This document shows, one piece after another, positions 36,531-48,479 of a stretch of DNA of 64,000 nucleotides. The notes below the pieces were generated by a model, which made no database searches, was not told where the DNA came from, and was given only the letters and a program-made list of their open reading frames with translations. The first letter of the stretch is position 1. Each line of letters opens with the position of its first letter. Origin of the DNA: Odontesthes bonariensis (lineage: Eukaryota; Chordata; Actinopteri; Atheriniformes; Atherinopsidae); assembly GCF_027942865.1 (NCBI RefSeq), contig NC_134510.1:33912663-33976662 (forward strand), written 5' to 3'. A program made the position numbers and the translations under genes.

Positions 36531-39500
36531 GTAAGAAGAGCGGCGTGAGGAAAAAGAGGAAAACTGGAACAATTCTAGAGGCAGTGATTGTATATGTGGG
36601 AGATTTTTTTTAATCACAAATAAGCAGATTTTTTGACACAACTGAAGACTTAATGTGAAATTCTTTGGAAGATAAACACTCTCATGTAAACATCTAGTTT
36701 TTAAAAAAATTCCAAGCCGAGTTTAGGAATAATATCAACATCTGTCCACGCCACTCTGAATCTCTCAACACCACAACTGTTGGGAGTTCTGCAGCCCTGA
36801 TAGAAAAACAAAAAAACTGTCTGAAAAGCAGTTTGTAGGTGTCGGCTGACACGCAGCAAGGCTGCAGGCAGCAGGCAGACCGAAGCGTGGAGCAAAGGCC
36901 ACATCATAACTGTGTAGGCACATCTGATTACTGGCATGTTTAGTTTAAAAATCACATCTGGTTTGTTGCGACACTCTTCAGAGGGCAGGGAATGAGGCGC
37001 ACAGTAAAGAATTAATGTCATGGACTGTAAAAGGCTACACCGGCGCCTCGTGCCGCACTAAACGCCGCGGCAGACGCAGACTTTTTCTCGTCTAAATCTT
37101 GAGGTTAAAATAAATCACAGTCGGGGGGGGGGCTGTTCTGATATAAGAGAGAAGGAAATAGAAGAAGTCAGGATGTCATATTTGATATAATTAGTGCAAT
37201 GTTTGCATACGTGAGTAGACTGAAATACAAGTCCTGCTTAATCCATTTTGTAAGATATGCTTATTTGAAATTTCTTTTTTGGTAAATCATAAATTTTAAG
37301 GTCCAAAACATGACAGCTATTTGCTCTAGAACATATATATGGGACCAATAGGAGAATATAAAAGACTTACGTTCTACTCTGTAGTCACCTTTAAGTGTGC
37401 AGTGAACGCCAGTTTGGGACTTTACAAAATTTGTGACCCGCAACTTCACGTGATCTCTTAAAAGTGAGAAAGGAAAAGGAAGAAAATTATTCCAAATATG
37501 TGTAAATATATTTTTTTATCGTCGTCAATCAGGGACAGACTCCACACAAACATGAAGAGAAACAAGTTTCCGTCCACAATTTTTCATGAATCCCTGTTTT
37601 TCGGACAGAAAACACCTCCGTGATGACCTGCAGAACATTTCCAACCTGCAGTCACCACAATGATCAATCACAGCATAACAAACCACTGAGGTTGGGTCGC
37701 AGGAGCTCTCGCAGGGAACGTGATATCAGCGAGAGTTTCATGGAAATGTGTGCCTGGTGTTCTCTCTGTCCTTTTGAGGATCGCAGACCGTTCGCGCTGA
37801 TCCTGCATCCTTTAAAAGGCCTCTTTGCGTTTAAATCATGCACACCTGTAACATGTAATTAGCTGTCACCTCAGATGCTGGTTGAGATGGTCTATTACCT
37901 CTGACAAGGTGTTCCTGCAGCTTACACCTAGTTCACAACACAAAAACACAACTGGAAATAATTTGTTTTATAATCTACGTCGTAACTCGTTTAACAGAAA
38001 CTCGACATGTGACAGTGCGTGAGCTGAGAAATGACAGATTCCCGCAGAATGTTTTTTTCAAATGCCAAAATTACACAACACGGCGAAGCTTGATTTCCAG
38101 TTTTATTGTTTACTTTGTGGTAAACGTTGAGTCACAGGCAAATTCTCCTATTTTCTTCACTTTTTTAAAAATCTGCTTCCAAATCCCACTTCCTCTGCAA
38201 CAACGAAAATGTATTACATGAGCCGTGCATTCTCACCACGCTTACACCAATCATGCTGATTATCGTGGCTAACTAGGTTGCTGACTCAGTCAGCTGTCTA
38301 AATATCAGACCGCTGCCTGTTGCATGAGATAGAGCTCTGATTAGGTTTCACCATCTGGACCAGAAACTTGAGCGAAATCTGAATTTAGATACAAAAATAA
38401 TAACAAAAAAACCTGAGAACTCATTTCCATGTTACGTTTTACCCCCTTTTTCTCAAATATGAATCGTCTCAGCTTTCTGCTTCTTTTGTTTCCTCAAGCA
38501 AGGCCACAGGGTGAGCTAATGAGATGAGTCAGGGTGTCTGGTTTCAGGCTAACCTGCTCATTTTTTGTGGGCATGCTGGAGAGTTTTAGGTCTCGTAAGG
38601 GCAGGGTGTCTTAGCGGAGTTTATAGCGCTGTCAAGGGAGTGGTCGTCCTTTAAAAAGTTACCAGATTTTCTGTGTGGAACAATAAAAGGTGCTTGAAGT
38701 CTTACTTGGTCGAGCATTGTTGTAAAAAGAAAGAAGTAGTGAGGTGCCGGATGCCTCTCGCTGACACTCAGATTCTCTTTGAAGAAGCTTCAGAAAAGCT
38801 TTGCGGATGTGTTGGTTGATTTGAGTTCAATCTTTCGAGTGCAAGAAAAAAAAAGAAAAAAAAGGCAACTTTCACTAAGGGTAAAACAAGTAAAAATGAA
38901 ATAAAAAATTCAGGAGACAATTTCCTTACAATATTTCTGAGAGGGTCCCTGAACTTTTCCAAGTTTATGTGGGAACCCTTAACTGCGCGCCCTGTCTGGG
39001 CGCATGTATTTTTCTCATATTATTCCTGCTTTTTTGTGGAGAGATGAAAGTTTCAGCGGGGACCTAATTGCTGTGGTGTAGTGGCTCTGTCATAAAAGCC
39101 TACCGCTCGTTTTAACTCCAGGCCTGCTGGTTTGAAGCAGCTGGCTGTGTTACACTTTTATTTCTCTTTACACAATGTCTGTGTAAACCAGAGTGAGCGG
39201 GTGAATACGTCTGAAGACGCGCTTCAATCAACCTCTCGCTGTTCTGGAGCGCTCGGTTTGAAATTACAGAGAGGCAAAGGCAGGGTCAAAGGGGAACCAG
39301 ACACGAGCTGCGGGTCAAGCAACGATATGTTTCCTTTCGTGAAATCCATGTGGGATTCTTCTAGTTTATATATCTGTTTGTTTGTCCTTGGCACACAAAT
39401 ATAACTTTTGTAGAACAGTTTCAGTTTACCCCTCGTCTTCTCCGCAGACTCTCAAGGTAGTTATTTTGCTCTGAAACATACACTTAATTAGAAGGAAGAC

Positions 39501-42500
39501 TCTTCATGACAGAAAAACAGAACCAACAGGGGTTCATAAGGGGAGAAACCTTAGATGAGGAGATAGTTTCTCCTCTTACGTGGCTTTACGCCTTGCACCG
39601 TCTGTGAGTCTGGCTCGGGGCTGCTGGATTATTTACATTTTGGCTCGACGCAGAGCTGGTGGATTAACACACGCTACAGAACAGGACCGCAGATGAATTA
39701 GCATGCAATTGTTGCTGCCTTCAAGTGCAATGTGCATCTGAAGTCTGTCCAACAGAGAAACCACAAAAGCTGCTCACAATAGGAAAGTTTGGAGGGGTAA
39801 ATGAACCAAATGTGTTTTCTTTGGAAAGTTTGAGGAAATACCAAAACAAAAAGTATTTTTACAGAACTGAAGTGACGATGACACAAGCCTGGGATTTTTC
39901 TTTTTCTTCAGCATTCGGCCCTTATTTCTCATGTTTTTTTTTTGTTTTTTTTTAAGAGTTCTGCCTTTTCGGTGCTGAAAATGGTAATTTAATAATATTC
40001 AATGTTTTACTGATTGTCTGAAAACTTCAAAGATTATGTGAATCAAATGATAGAAAGCTGAAAAGGGAGAAAACAAAGTAGCTGCAAATAATGAGACCTA
40101 AGCTTTGCAGATTCTTTTGTTCAAGGTTCAGCAGGAGATCTCTCTAAAACTAAGACAAATTAAATCCATGCTGGCCGTATAAAAGCCAGCCTATTGTAAT
40201 AGCACAGCTGCTGCAGTCAGGCACACATGTGTTGCCGCCCATGACTCCTTCCAGCCACTTAAAGTATTCATAAACAATGACTGAACAATAAAGTGTGACT
40301 GACAGCTCTCATTGCTTCCCTTACCTTGCCTCTTTTCTTTTCCCTGCTGACTTGCACCTGCCACATAACATTTTGCTTATTTTTTATTTTTGCTGCATAT
40401 AAATCTGCCCTGAGTGCAACACAAACCTGTGTGGTGTTTGGTTTCAGAGTCCCAGGATGGGAATTACAAGTCAGACGTGAGCAGCAAGCCAAGGAAGGAG
40501 AGGACGGCGTTCACCAAGGAGCAAATCCGAGAGCTGGAGGCCGAGTTTGCCCACCACAACTACTTAACCAGACTAAGGCGCTACGAGATTGCCGTCAACC
40601 TCGACCTCACTGAAAGACAAGTACGTTCCTACCCACTGCTGCTTGTTTCCCCCTGGGTTCAGACATCGTCGAACCCTCTATTAGCACATTAATGCCATGT
40701 TGTGAAAACAAAAGCAGCCTCAGGACTAGGAGGAGGTTTTTGAGCTTGCTACTGTGTTTTTGTAACTTTATTGCAAGAGCTATTGTGCTCCAGATGTGGC
40801 TGTGCGACGGGACTATCATATTCCAGATGTTCCTGTCTATTCTTTCAGGCAGGCCACAGTCAAGGCGAGGAGACGGTTGAAGGAAGTGCTGTCTAGCAAG
40901 TCACTTCCTCTCTCCCACTACCTCTGCAAGTACAAATTGGTCTCTGAGCGTGGGCCGTTGACTGTAAAATGCAGACACATGAAATAAATAACAGGAGACA
41001 AATGGTTGGGAGAAGGAAGCGACGTTCAGCTTGTTGTTCTATGACACCCTTTTGGAAGCTGTAACTCACACTTAGTTGGCACCAGGTCAGTGTGATACAA
41101 TGTAGATTCAATGTACAGAGCAGGCTAAAGTTTGAAATACTCGGTGTCTCAGGTAATGCCTCAGAGGCGAATCACACGATAAATAAAAGATATACAAGTT
41201 TTATAGAGTTTTCTCACAACCCAGTCTTGTGGTAAAACTCGATATAGAAATAAAATGAAAATCACTGAAGTCGACATATTGGACACAAACATGCGGTAAG
41301 CAAGTAAATGCTTATTATAGATTTATTATAAATACCTAAACCAAAAAACAGCAAGATAAAATAAAAGTGAAGTTTAAAACTGAGTCTGATAGGGGAAACA
41401 CTCGGGAATCCTGTCTGACAATCGTGACTCAAGGAAAATACTGCTTCATGCCGTATAAAGTATGACTCCATTAGCCAGATCAGATCTTCAAAAATCAGAT
41501 TAAACTAATAACATCAGCTCTGACTCTGCTCCATTTTGTATCAGAAGCAGAGCTTACATGGACAGACCAATAATTAATTTAATTTGCCTTCTTTTCCTGC
41601 TACCACATATAGAAAAAATATGAGTAATACAAATAACACAGATATGGATGAATTATTATTGTGTAGTTAAAAAATCAGCACGCGATAGGAATAAATAACC
41701 AGAGCTTTAATAAATAAAACTACAATTTCTTTCTTAAAAAAAACAGACCTTCGGATTAAACACCGTGTCTCAAATTGTTGTCTTACAACTAATGTTCTTC
41801 CATCAGAACCTGAACCTGAAAAACTGTTTGATTCAGGAAAAAAAATAGTGGAGTTTAATTCCTGCGGGGACAATAGATTCTGAAAATGTACAACGCTCAC
41901 GGTGTAGTTTAAAGAGATTCAGATGTTTGCAAAGAGAAATCTGCCTGTCAGCTAATACAAAGGCCTGCAGGTGTGTTTTAATGGCTTTTCAAAGTAATCC
42001 GAATTCTCGCTCCCCAGTCTGAAAGCACCTGTAAACTATGCCTTGAAGATGTCAAACGCACCATAAAGTCTTTAAGTAACGCTCTGCTTTTGGTTCAAAT
42101 TACAAAAGTGCAGAAACTCTGAAGAAAGCAAAACTCCCTCTAAGTCCACATCGCCACTAAGCAGAGTTTGCCACCTTAAATCCACTGTAGCCCACTCCCA
42201 GGCTACAGCAATCAATCTTTCTGTGGCTTCAGAATGTGCATAAAGTTCTTCAGCTCATGCAGCACACACCGTGTGTGACTTCAGTTATGTCTGAGAAAAT
42301 ATACAGCAGGAGATAGTGAGGTAAATATTGGCAGTTCCATCAGTTGGCCACGGCGCTTGATTTATGCAGCGTGAGCTGTTTGGAGAGATTTGATGGATGT
42401 TTAAATGTCTTTGTAGACTGAGAACGCTGGAACATTTTTAAAAATGGAAGCAGGGGAGCAAGACATCTTGCAAGCCATGAGTTTACACCAGATCAAATCC

Positions 42501-43769
42501 GTGTTGAAGTTGGCCACAAAGTAAACATCGATTTAGATCCCAAAGTTAGAATAATACATTCTATTTCAGCATTAAGAAGATTGTACTGACGCAGAAACAT
42601 CCAGCCGTTAAAATGCTGTGAAACTAAATTTGTATGTCACATTCCAACCAAATTTAGCAAAACATTTAGTTTTAAACTAGATGTTTCACTTGTAAACCAA
42701 ACCACACTAATTCAGAACATGTTGTGTTCTTTTAAGCCTGTCTTTTATTATCAACAGTGCGTTTCTTGGTAGGTTTTATGTTGTCAAAATAGGTGGCGTG
42801 GCCCTTTAGGGCTTCAAGGCTATGTAAGCGGGCTGGTTGAAACTTCTGAATAAGCTGCTGGTTAATGGTGAGATAGTGAGTTGGTTTTCTGCATAATATC
42901 ACCAAAGGTGTAATGTCAAGCCGTGCAGGTACACTGTGGAGAGTCTCAATAGTGTGTGTGTGTGTGTGTGTGTGTGTGTCTGCACATCTTGAGAATGTAA
43001 ATGTCTGGGTTGATATAGAGCCATAAATAAGTGAACCTTTGCTGCAGTTCTCGCCCCTCTCCTGTTTTCAGGGAAGGCCCCAAGGCTCGTAAAGAATCTG
43101 CGGTGATACTCAGCACGGCGTACGCCCCTGATGTTTAAGACAAACGTTTGTGCTGTCAACTAACTTCCTGAACATGTGACCGCTCGGTCCCCTCGGAATG
43201 ACACTCCCCAAAAATAAACCCACCCCACCCTGTTGGACAGGGGCAGACTCGGCCTCCCGCCACCTACCCCCCTCCCATCGAGCGCATGTGTCGACACTCT
43301 GAGAGCCTCTGCTGATACTTGACGTGTAAACTGTTTTAGGCAACAGCTTAATCATCAATATGAGGGACGTAAATACGTTCGAGGCTGTTGAGTCAGGGAA
43401 AAACAGGTAGATGCAAAGTGGCAGATGGAGCGGCACATCCACACATAATTGCTGCTGTGGAAATAGCTTCCAGCGTTTAAGAGAAAGTTGCTGTCTGCTC
43501 TCTTCTTATAAGTACTGACTTTGACATGCTCTGTGTTCTTCCCCCTGTAGGTGAAGGTGTGGTTCCAAAACAGGAGGATGAAGTGGAAAAGAGTGAAAGG
43601 CGGCCAGCAGGGGGCAGCAGCTCGAGAGAAAGAACTGGTTAATGTGAAAAAGGGAACGTTGCTGCCGTCAGAGTTCTCTGGCATTGCAACGCTGCACCAT
43701 TCGACGGACTCCTTAGCCAACGAGGACAGTCACGACAGCGACCAGAGCTCTGAGCACGCTCACTTATGA
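35972..43769 (+). CDS. meox2: Mesenchyme homeobox 2 (MEOX2/Gax), complete, three exons
   Basis: Antp-class homeodomain transcription factor that acts in the nucleus in somite, muscle, vessel and other mesenchymal development. The coding sequence joins 35972-36530, 40448-40620 and 43551-43769: 951 bases, 316 residues, against 304 in human. It starts [14 protein letters not shown], like the mammalian protein. Residues 73-94 are His-rich, [17 protein letters not shown] is residues 170-186, and the homeodomain is about 201-260 with recognition helix [12 protein letters not shown]. The protein ends in [15 protein letters not shown]. All introns are GT-AG, phase 1 then phase 0. An in-frame ATG lies one codon upstream at 35969, but the ATG at 35972 has the better context (A at -3, G at +4) and fits the family start. 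No damage is seen. Confidence 0.97.
36531..40447 (+). other. meox2 intron 1
   Basis: 3917 bp, GT-AG. No transposon or exon is recognisable inside. It contains TGCTGACTCAGTCAGC at 38279-38294, an AP-1/Maf-type site, and a TATAAAAG flanked by short inverted repeats at 40170-40190. The frames in it, including those at 37620-37862 and 39132-39404, have no family features. Confidence 0.85.
38279..38294. promoter_or_regulatory. AP-1 / Maf-type site in meox2 intron 1
   Basis: TGCTGACTCAGTCAGC contains the AP-1 core TGACTCA inside a near-palindrome whose left half, TGCTGACTCA, matches a Maf response element half. A functional role is inference. Confidence 0.3.
40448..40620 (+). CDS. meox2: meox2 exon 2 (first two thirds of the homeodomain)
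   Basis: The acceptor is 'tggtttcag|agtccc'. Joined to the last base of exon 1 it reads E-S-Q-D-G-N-Y-K-S, then [20 protein letters not shown] and onward through helices 1 and 2 to DLTERQ. The donor is 'agacaa|gtacgt'. 173 bases, ending in phase 0 after homeodomain position 44, the usual intron site in Meox genes. Confidence 0.97.
40621..43550 (+). other. meox2 intron 2
   Basis: 2930 bp, GT-AG, ending in 'cttccccctgtag'. It holds a 28-base (GT)14 microsatellite at 42952-42979 and no recognisable transposon or exon. Confidence 0.9.
42952..42979. repeat. (GT)14 microsatellite
   Basis: Fourteen uninterrupted GT units within meox2 intron 2. Confidence 0.97.
43551..43769 (+). CDS. meox2: meox2 exon 3 (recognition helix and C terminus)
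   Basis: Opens with [14 protein letters not shown], homeodomain positions 45-58 including Q50 and the DNA-contacting N51. It continues [29 protein letters not shown], and ends [19 protein letters not shown] with stop TGA at 43767. It is 72 residues long and very close to the mammalian C terminus. Confidence 0.97.
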   Translation: MKVWFQNRRMKWKRVKGGQQGAAAREKELVNVKKGTLLPSEFSGIATLHHSTDSLANEDSHDSDQSSEHAHL

Positions 43770-44149
43770 TGCACACATGCCCGCCCCTGCCCCCTGAGCG
43801 CGGGCCCTGCTTCTGCCTCAGGACCTTCCTCAGAAGGACTGCTGTTTGCCGATTCACCATCGTCATACAACGATGCTAAATAAGTGTACAAATACAAAGG
43901 AATGACATTTGTTAGAAAATCAAGTCATCACGCAGGCTAACTATAAATTTCAAGATCTGAGCACGTGTCTGCCATTGTTTCAAAATTTCCTGGATAAATG
44001 CCAAAAAAAAGTGTGTTATAAATAGTGACATGTGATATCTTGGTTAAGGAAAGTTACTTAATATTACAGTGTATTTTGGAAATCATATTTAGTTGAACTG
44101 TTAACATTCCATGTTGTGTGTCTTGAGAGAAGCAGGCTAACGCTTTGAT

Positions 44150-44156
44150 TTGCACT
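44150..44156 (+). promoter_or_regulatory. miR-130/301 seed match in the meox2 3' UTR
   Basis: TTGCACT is the complement of seed positions 2-8 of the miR-130/301 family (a 7mer-m8 site). miR-130a is reported to repress human GAX (MEOX2), so the match is in the expected place. One 7-mer in about 600 bases can be chance. Confidence 0.45.
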
Positions 44157-44348
44157 GTTGAACTTACAGTCTGCACCTCAATTGGTTTCTACTGTACAAA
44201 ATGTAAATTACGGTGTAACTGACTTATTGATCCGATGAAGTGCCAGGAAAACTGATTTGCTTCTCTAATATAAATGATCTGTAAATAATTCTCAGCATTG
44301 TCTTACCTAAACAATAATTCTATACCCAGACTGTTCAGCTCATGACTT

Positions 44349-44354
44349 AATAAA
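44349..44354 (+). terminator. First AATAAA polyadenylation signal of meox2
   Basis: AATAAA 580 bases after the stop codon. Two more signals follow at 44467 and 44589, so alternative ends are possible. Confidence 0.55.
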
Positions 44355-44600
44355 CACTGACAGCTCTTTAGCTGAAACCTTTCTGCCTGAAGATGACATT
44401 TTGCAAGTAGATCTGAAACCTGAAATAAGGATTTTATTCAATCTTTTCAGGGACTGTTGCAAATTGAATAAAACTTAACTGGTGGTTAATGGAATATCTT
44501 AAGAAAACTTTCCCCCCCCCCATTTCTTGCAACCAACCGTCCTTCTGAATTCATGGTGATGAATGTGTTGTCTACCATGTGAGGCTGAAATAAATTAAAC

Positions 44601-45290
44601 ATTGCAGAGAGTGCGGAAAGCTGGTGATGTGGGTGCATGTTAAATTCACCTTTGCCTGGGGGCAGGGTCGGGACGCCTGCCAAGACTCAAGAGAAACCAC
44701 AAAGGATCGGATTCAGTTTCAAAACCCAGTTGAAAATAATTTCGTGACTTGATCTCCTCTTTCACCACGTTGTGATTGTGCATTCTAATTTGTTTAAGAG
44801 GCACCTCACACGGCATTTGAGGTTTTTAATTTTTTTCTCTCTTCCCCCACCAGTAACCCACAGAATGAATCTGATCCACATTTTCCTTACACTCCAACTG
44901 CAATTCAGTGCAGATTATGTACTGAAAAAGAGGACGCTCATATTTTCCATTTGGCTTAATTCCAAAGAATAGAAACATACTCAAATGTAAGTATTTGTCA
45001 CAGACGTTTAACTCTAATTTAGCTCCTGTCACTTCCAGTCCAGCTTCTATAAAACTCCCCAATATCTTCTGCTGTGTTCAAAAGTATATTTTGCCTTAAA
45101 CATTAAGTATGTACATTTAAAAGCATTTGAAAAGATATTGAGTTTGAGTCCTACTTTATAGCCTGTTGATGCTTGGTGCCAGAGAGCCTGATGTGATATA
45201 ACTGAATGTAATAAATAAACAGGCTGTGGTGGCATGATTATTGAAGGACATATTTATTGGTTCATTGATCATTAGATTTAGGTTTTTGAT
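44601..45290. other. Intergenic DNA, nothing recognised
   Basis: AT-rich sequence with no exon or repeat that I recognise. Confidence 0.5.
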
Positions 45291-45362
45291 GACTAGCTAC
45301 AGGATCCACTCCCCTGCGACCCTGAATTAGATTAAGCAGGTCTAGAAATATGGATTGATGGA
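45291..45362 (+). repeat. 3' fragment of the tRNA-like SINE family
   Basis: 'cccctgcgaccctgaattag' followed by 'attaagcaggtctagaaata' and 'tggattgatggat' is the end of the family seen at 8037-8347. Confidence 0.7.
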
Positions 45363-45482
45363 TAACTTTAGCTTTTTTTCTAATTTCTTTTCTTTGTTTT
45401 GTGAATTTATGAGCCACAATTGCGCACCACAGGCATGCACTGAAGAGTGTCTTTGGTGGGTTTTTTTAAGAACTTTTTAATC

Positions 45483-45546
45483 AAGGCAAAAAATGTATAT
45501 ATAGATTTGACATATTTATAGAACGTCAAATCTATAATCTTGCCTT
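45483..45546. repeat. Imperfect hairpin with a perfect 12-bp inner stem
   Basis: TATAGATTTGAC (45500-45511) and GTCAAATCTATA (45525-45536) pair perfectly around a 13-base loop. Outer arms AAGGCAA (45483-45489) and TTGCCTT (45540-45546) extend the stem after an asymmetric internal bulge. It could be a very short MITE or fold-back remnant. Confidence 0.6.
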
Positions 45547-45577
45547 AAAAGCTAATTTTGCGTTAAAGCAATAAATT

Positions 45578-46131
45578 TCAGTGAACTTGCTTTAATTTTG
45601 AGACCCCAAAATTAGTCAGTTTCCTGTTGTTAGCTGACAGAAGCGGCACCCGGTGTGGTCTTCTGCTGCTGCAGCCCATCTTCTTCAAGGTTCCACGTGT
45701 TGTGCGTTCAGAGATGCTATTCTGCATTCCTTGGTTGGAACGAGTGCTTATTTGAGTTACTGTTGCCTTCCTATCATCTCGGACCATCCCATTCTCCTCT
45801 GACCTCTCACATCAACAAAGCTTTTTAGTCCACACAACTGCCGCTCACTGGATATTTGCTCTTTAAACCCTGGAGACGGTTGTGTGTGAAAATCCCAGCA
45901 GATCAGCAGTTTCTGAAAAACTCAGAGCAGCCCGTCTGGCACCAACAACCATGCCACGTTCAAAGTCACTTAAATCCCCTTTCTGCCCCATTCTGATGAT
46001 CTGTTTAAACTTCAGCACGTTGTCAGGACCACCTCTACATGCATAAATGCATTGAGTTTGCGGCCGATCAGCTGTTTGTGTTAATAAGCACTTGAACAGG
46101 TGTATCTAATAAAGTGGCCGGTGAGTGTACA
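45578..46131 (-). mobile_element. Tc1/mariner-type DNA transposon remnant, minus strand
   Basis: The minus strand at 45578-45787 encodes 'MVRDDRKATVTQISTRSNQG', 'SISERTTRGTLKKMGCSSRR' and 'PHRVPLLSANNRKL', the N-terminal helix-turn-helix region of fish Tc1-like transposases. The outer part ends with 'aataaagtggccggtgagtg' at 46112-46129, the known terminal repeat of this fish element. The catalytic half and the opposite terminus are absent, so it is a truncated relic. Confidence 0.7.
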
Positions 46132-48479
46132 GTTATAATAAACCCAACATAGCAGCTGCATACAGCTTTGTTTGCATTTGTTTCAAAGTCACACTCCAGC
46201 AGTTATTGATCCCCTAAAAACTCATCTGTGTTCCTCAAAATTGTACATTTTGGGTTTTTTTGCCATGAAAAACACTCGCATGGCCTTAGCATGGCTTGGG
46301 TATGACTAACCTTTTGTCCTTAGGATCTATGAATAATCTGACTCCACCCACTAGGGTAATGGCAAATGACTGCTCTGCTGCCCGGTTCCAGCTAATGAGT
46401 GGTCGCTCAGCTGGGCTGTGTCCTGATACCTGGCACCCCGGCACAACCCGGCTGAGTCCCGGACTACCGTCTTTTTGTAGCTTCCACGAGCTTCTCATTT
46501 CATTGTATCCTCACAGCGCATGTAAAATAGCTGTACGGATCCACCCAGCAAGTAGTCAGGATTGGTTCATCCGTTAAACGATACAGCTGTCTGACCTCAC
46601 TATTTATTTTTTTATTTTTTTGCAAGATTATATGACTGTAAGAGATACATTCTGGTGATTGAAAGCAGAAATCTCCAGTCATAGTGCTGATTTTGGATTA
46701 ATTTTCTCATAGACACCTGAAAACACAGTCACAAGGGTACAAACATCAGACAAAAACAGTAAAACAACATGGACATCGATAATAATTCTTTCGTAATCTT
46801 TTAAATCTCAAAGGGGGATGTTGTTCTTTAATTTGGAGGCAGATGGAAATTTTTTGCCTAAAACCAGAAATATCCAAAGTTAGATTTTAACTGGATTGTT
46901 TGCTGTTACTGCAGTGGATTTAACTGACGGATATGAGTTTGTTTGTCTTTTTAAAGCTTCAGGGGGGAAATATAATGAATGCATAACATGCAAAGGATAT
47001 CTTAAGTCCATCTGATGAATTGATATAAAAAAACAAAGATGAGTATCAAATTTGAAATATGTGATCAAGCATAAACTAGTACGATGTTCAGGTTCTAATT
47101 GGTGGAGTGTTGATTGGACCGCATTACAATACAGAATACATCAATGGTTAATGACTTATCCGCTTTGATACATTAATAATTTATTTGTCTATGAGGTTTT
47201 GGTTGAGTGGGAGAGTGCTGGCAGGTGAGCATGCTCTTTGTTTCAACTGAGCTGGGTCCATGGCGATGTCCTTTAATGGTCACGATCTTGACCTGGACAC
47301 GCACCCACTCACACAGGCCTCTGAAAGGGGTGGAAATGGAAACTTCCATAGCTTTTGTATTCAGTATGAAGGGAATATTGTTTCAGGAAAATAAAAGTAC
47401 CATCAAAATTACACTTAATGTGACGAAAAATAAGGAATACACTTATATGTAGTATTTATGGCGACTGCAGTATATGCTTTCATTTTTGAAGGAAAATATT
47501 AAAGCTCTTTCACAATATATCTCAAAACTGATGTTAATATTTACCGGCTCCACATTCCAGTCTTTCTAAAAACTTCCACATTTTGGTAAGTAAGCTATCA
47601 GTGTTTGTTGTTCGGTGGAATTAGATAAAAACTGGAACATCTCCAATATGTGTGCATTAAATCTATATCTGCAGCCAACAGACAGTTACTTTAGAAATGA
47701 AAACGGGAGGACACTGAACGGGCCTACCAAGCACAGGCACTGGGCCCTGGGGGGTCAGGAGGCCCCCTGGCAAAGCTTCGGTTTTACGTTTCTTGAGTCA
47801 ATCGATTGGACTGAGATGAAAGAGAAACAAAGCAACACAGAGATTGCAAATTGAGAACTTCAAATCGATGATAAACATGTGAAAAATACACACAAACAGG
47901 CATGTTATGAGCTCAAAATGAGTAAAAACACAGGTAAAACAACAAAAGATAAGTCTAAAATGCAGGTCAGAGATGACAAGATAATACAGTTTACAGGTAA
48001 AGTGCCAAACTCCCTTTCAAGTTGTGTCAGTAGAGGTGCAGAACAGTTGCAAAGAAACACAAAAGCACAGCGAAAACACATTTATTTGTAGCCTTCTTGA
48101 GTCATTATGAATCTAGGAGTTCAAAGAGGCAAAATTCTCTACAAAGTGTGTGTCTAGGGGGCTGTTGCTTAATAATCCATCCATGTCACTATATCTCATT
48201 TGTTCAAACTACACAAAAGCCAAACTGTGGGATAAAGAATCCAGGAAAACTCTGGCTTTCGGCCAAAAAGTAACTCAGTTTTCAGTCTGCTAAAAGAATT
48301 AAAGTTAAACTAACCAGCATCTGGCTAATATCACCGGCTGTCCATGTGTAAACCCATGAAGAGGAATAATAAAGTTTGTATTCTGGAATATAAAAACCCC
48401 TTTACTTTTATCTTTACTTACTTATCTTTTAAGATACATACGAGAAACTGACAAGTATCCACAGACAGTGTGATGATAA
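46132..48479. other. Intergenic DNA between meox2 and agmo, no gene recognised
   Basis: No exon, RNA gene or clear repeat. The frames at 46296-46577, 47207-47452 and 47615-47854 lack recognisable motifs. Confidence 0.55.

Larger units (their letters stand above)
43770..44600 (+). other. meox2 3' untranslated region
   Basis: AT-rich sequence after the stop with AATAAA signals at 44349-44354, 44467-44472 and 44589-44594, so the transcript likely ends between about 44370 and 44615. It carries a Pumilio-type TGTAAATA at 44280-44287 and a miR-130/301 seed match at 44150-44156. The exact end is not determinable from sequence alone. Confidence 0.65.

Noticed and set aside
36165..36548. 127-codon alternative frame in meox2 exon 1, plus minus-strand frames at 36144-36510
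   Set aside because: GC-rich exon shadows; the meox2 frame itself is clearly homologous along its length.
36531..36613. Read-through extension of meox2 exon 1 into the intron
   Set aside because: The donor gtaagaag at 36531 and the exact continuation of family sequence at 40448 show that this part is intron.
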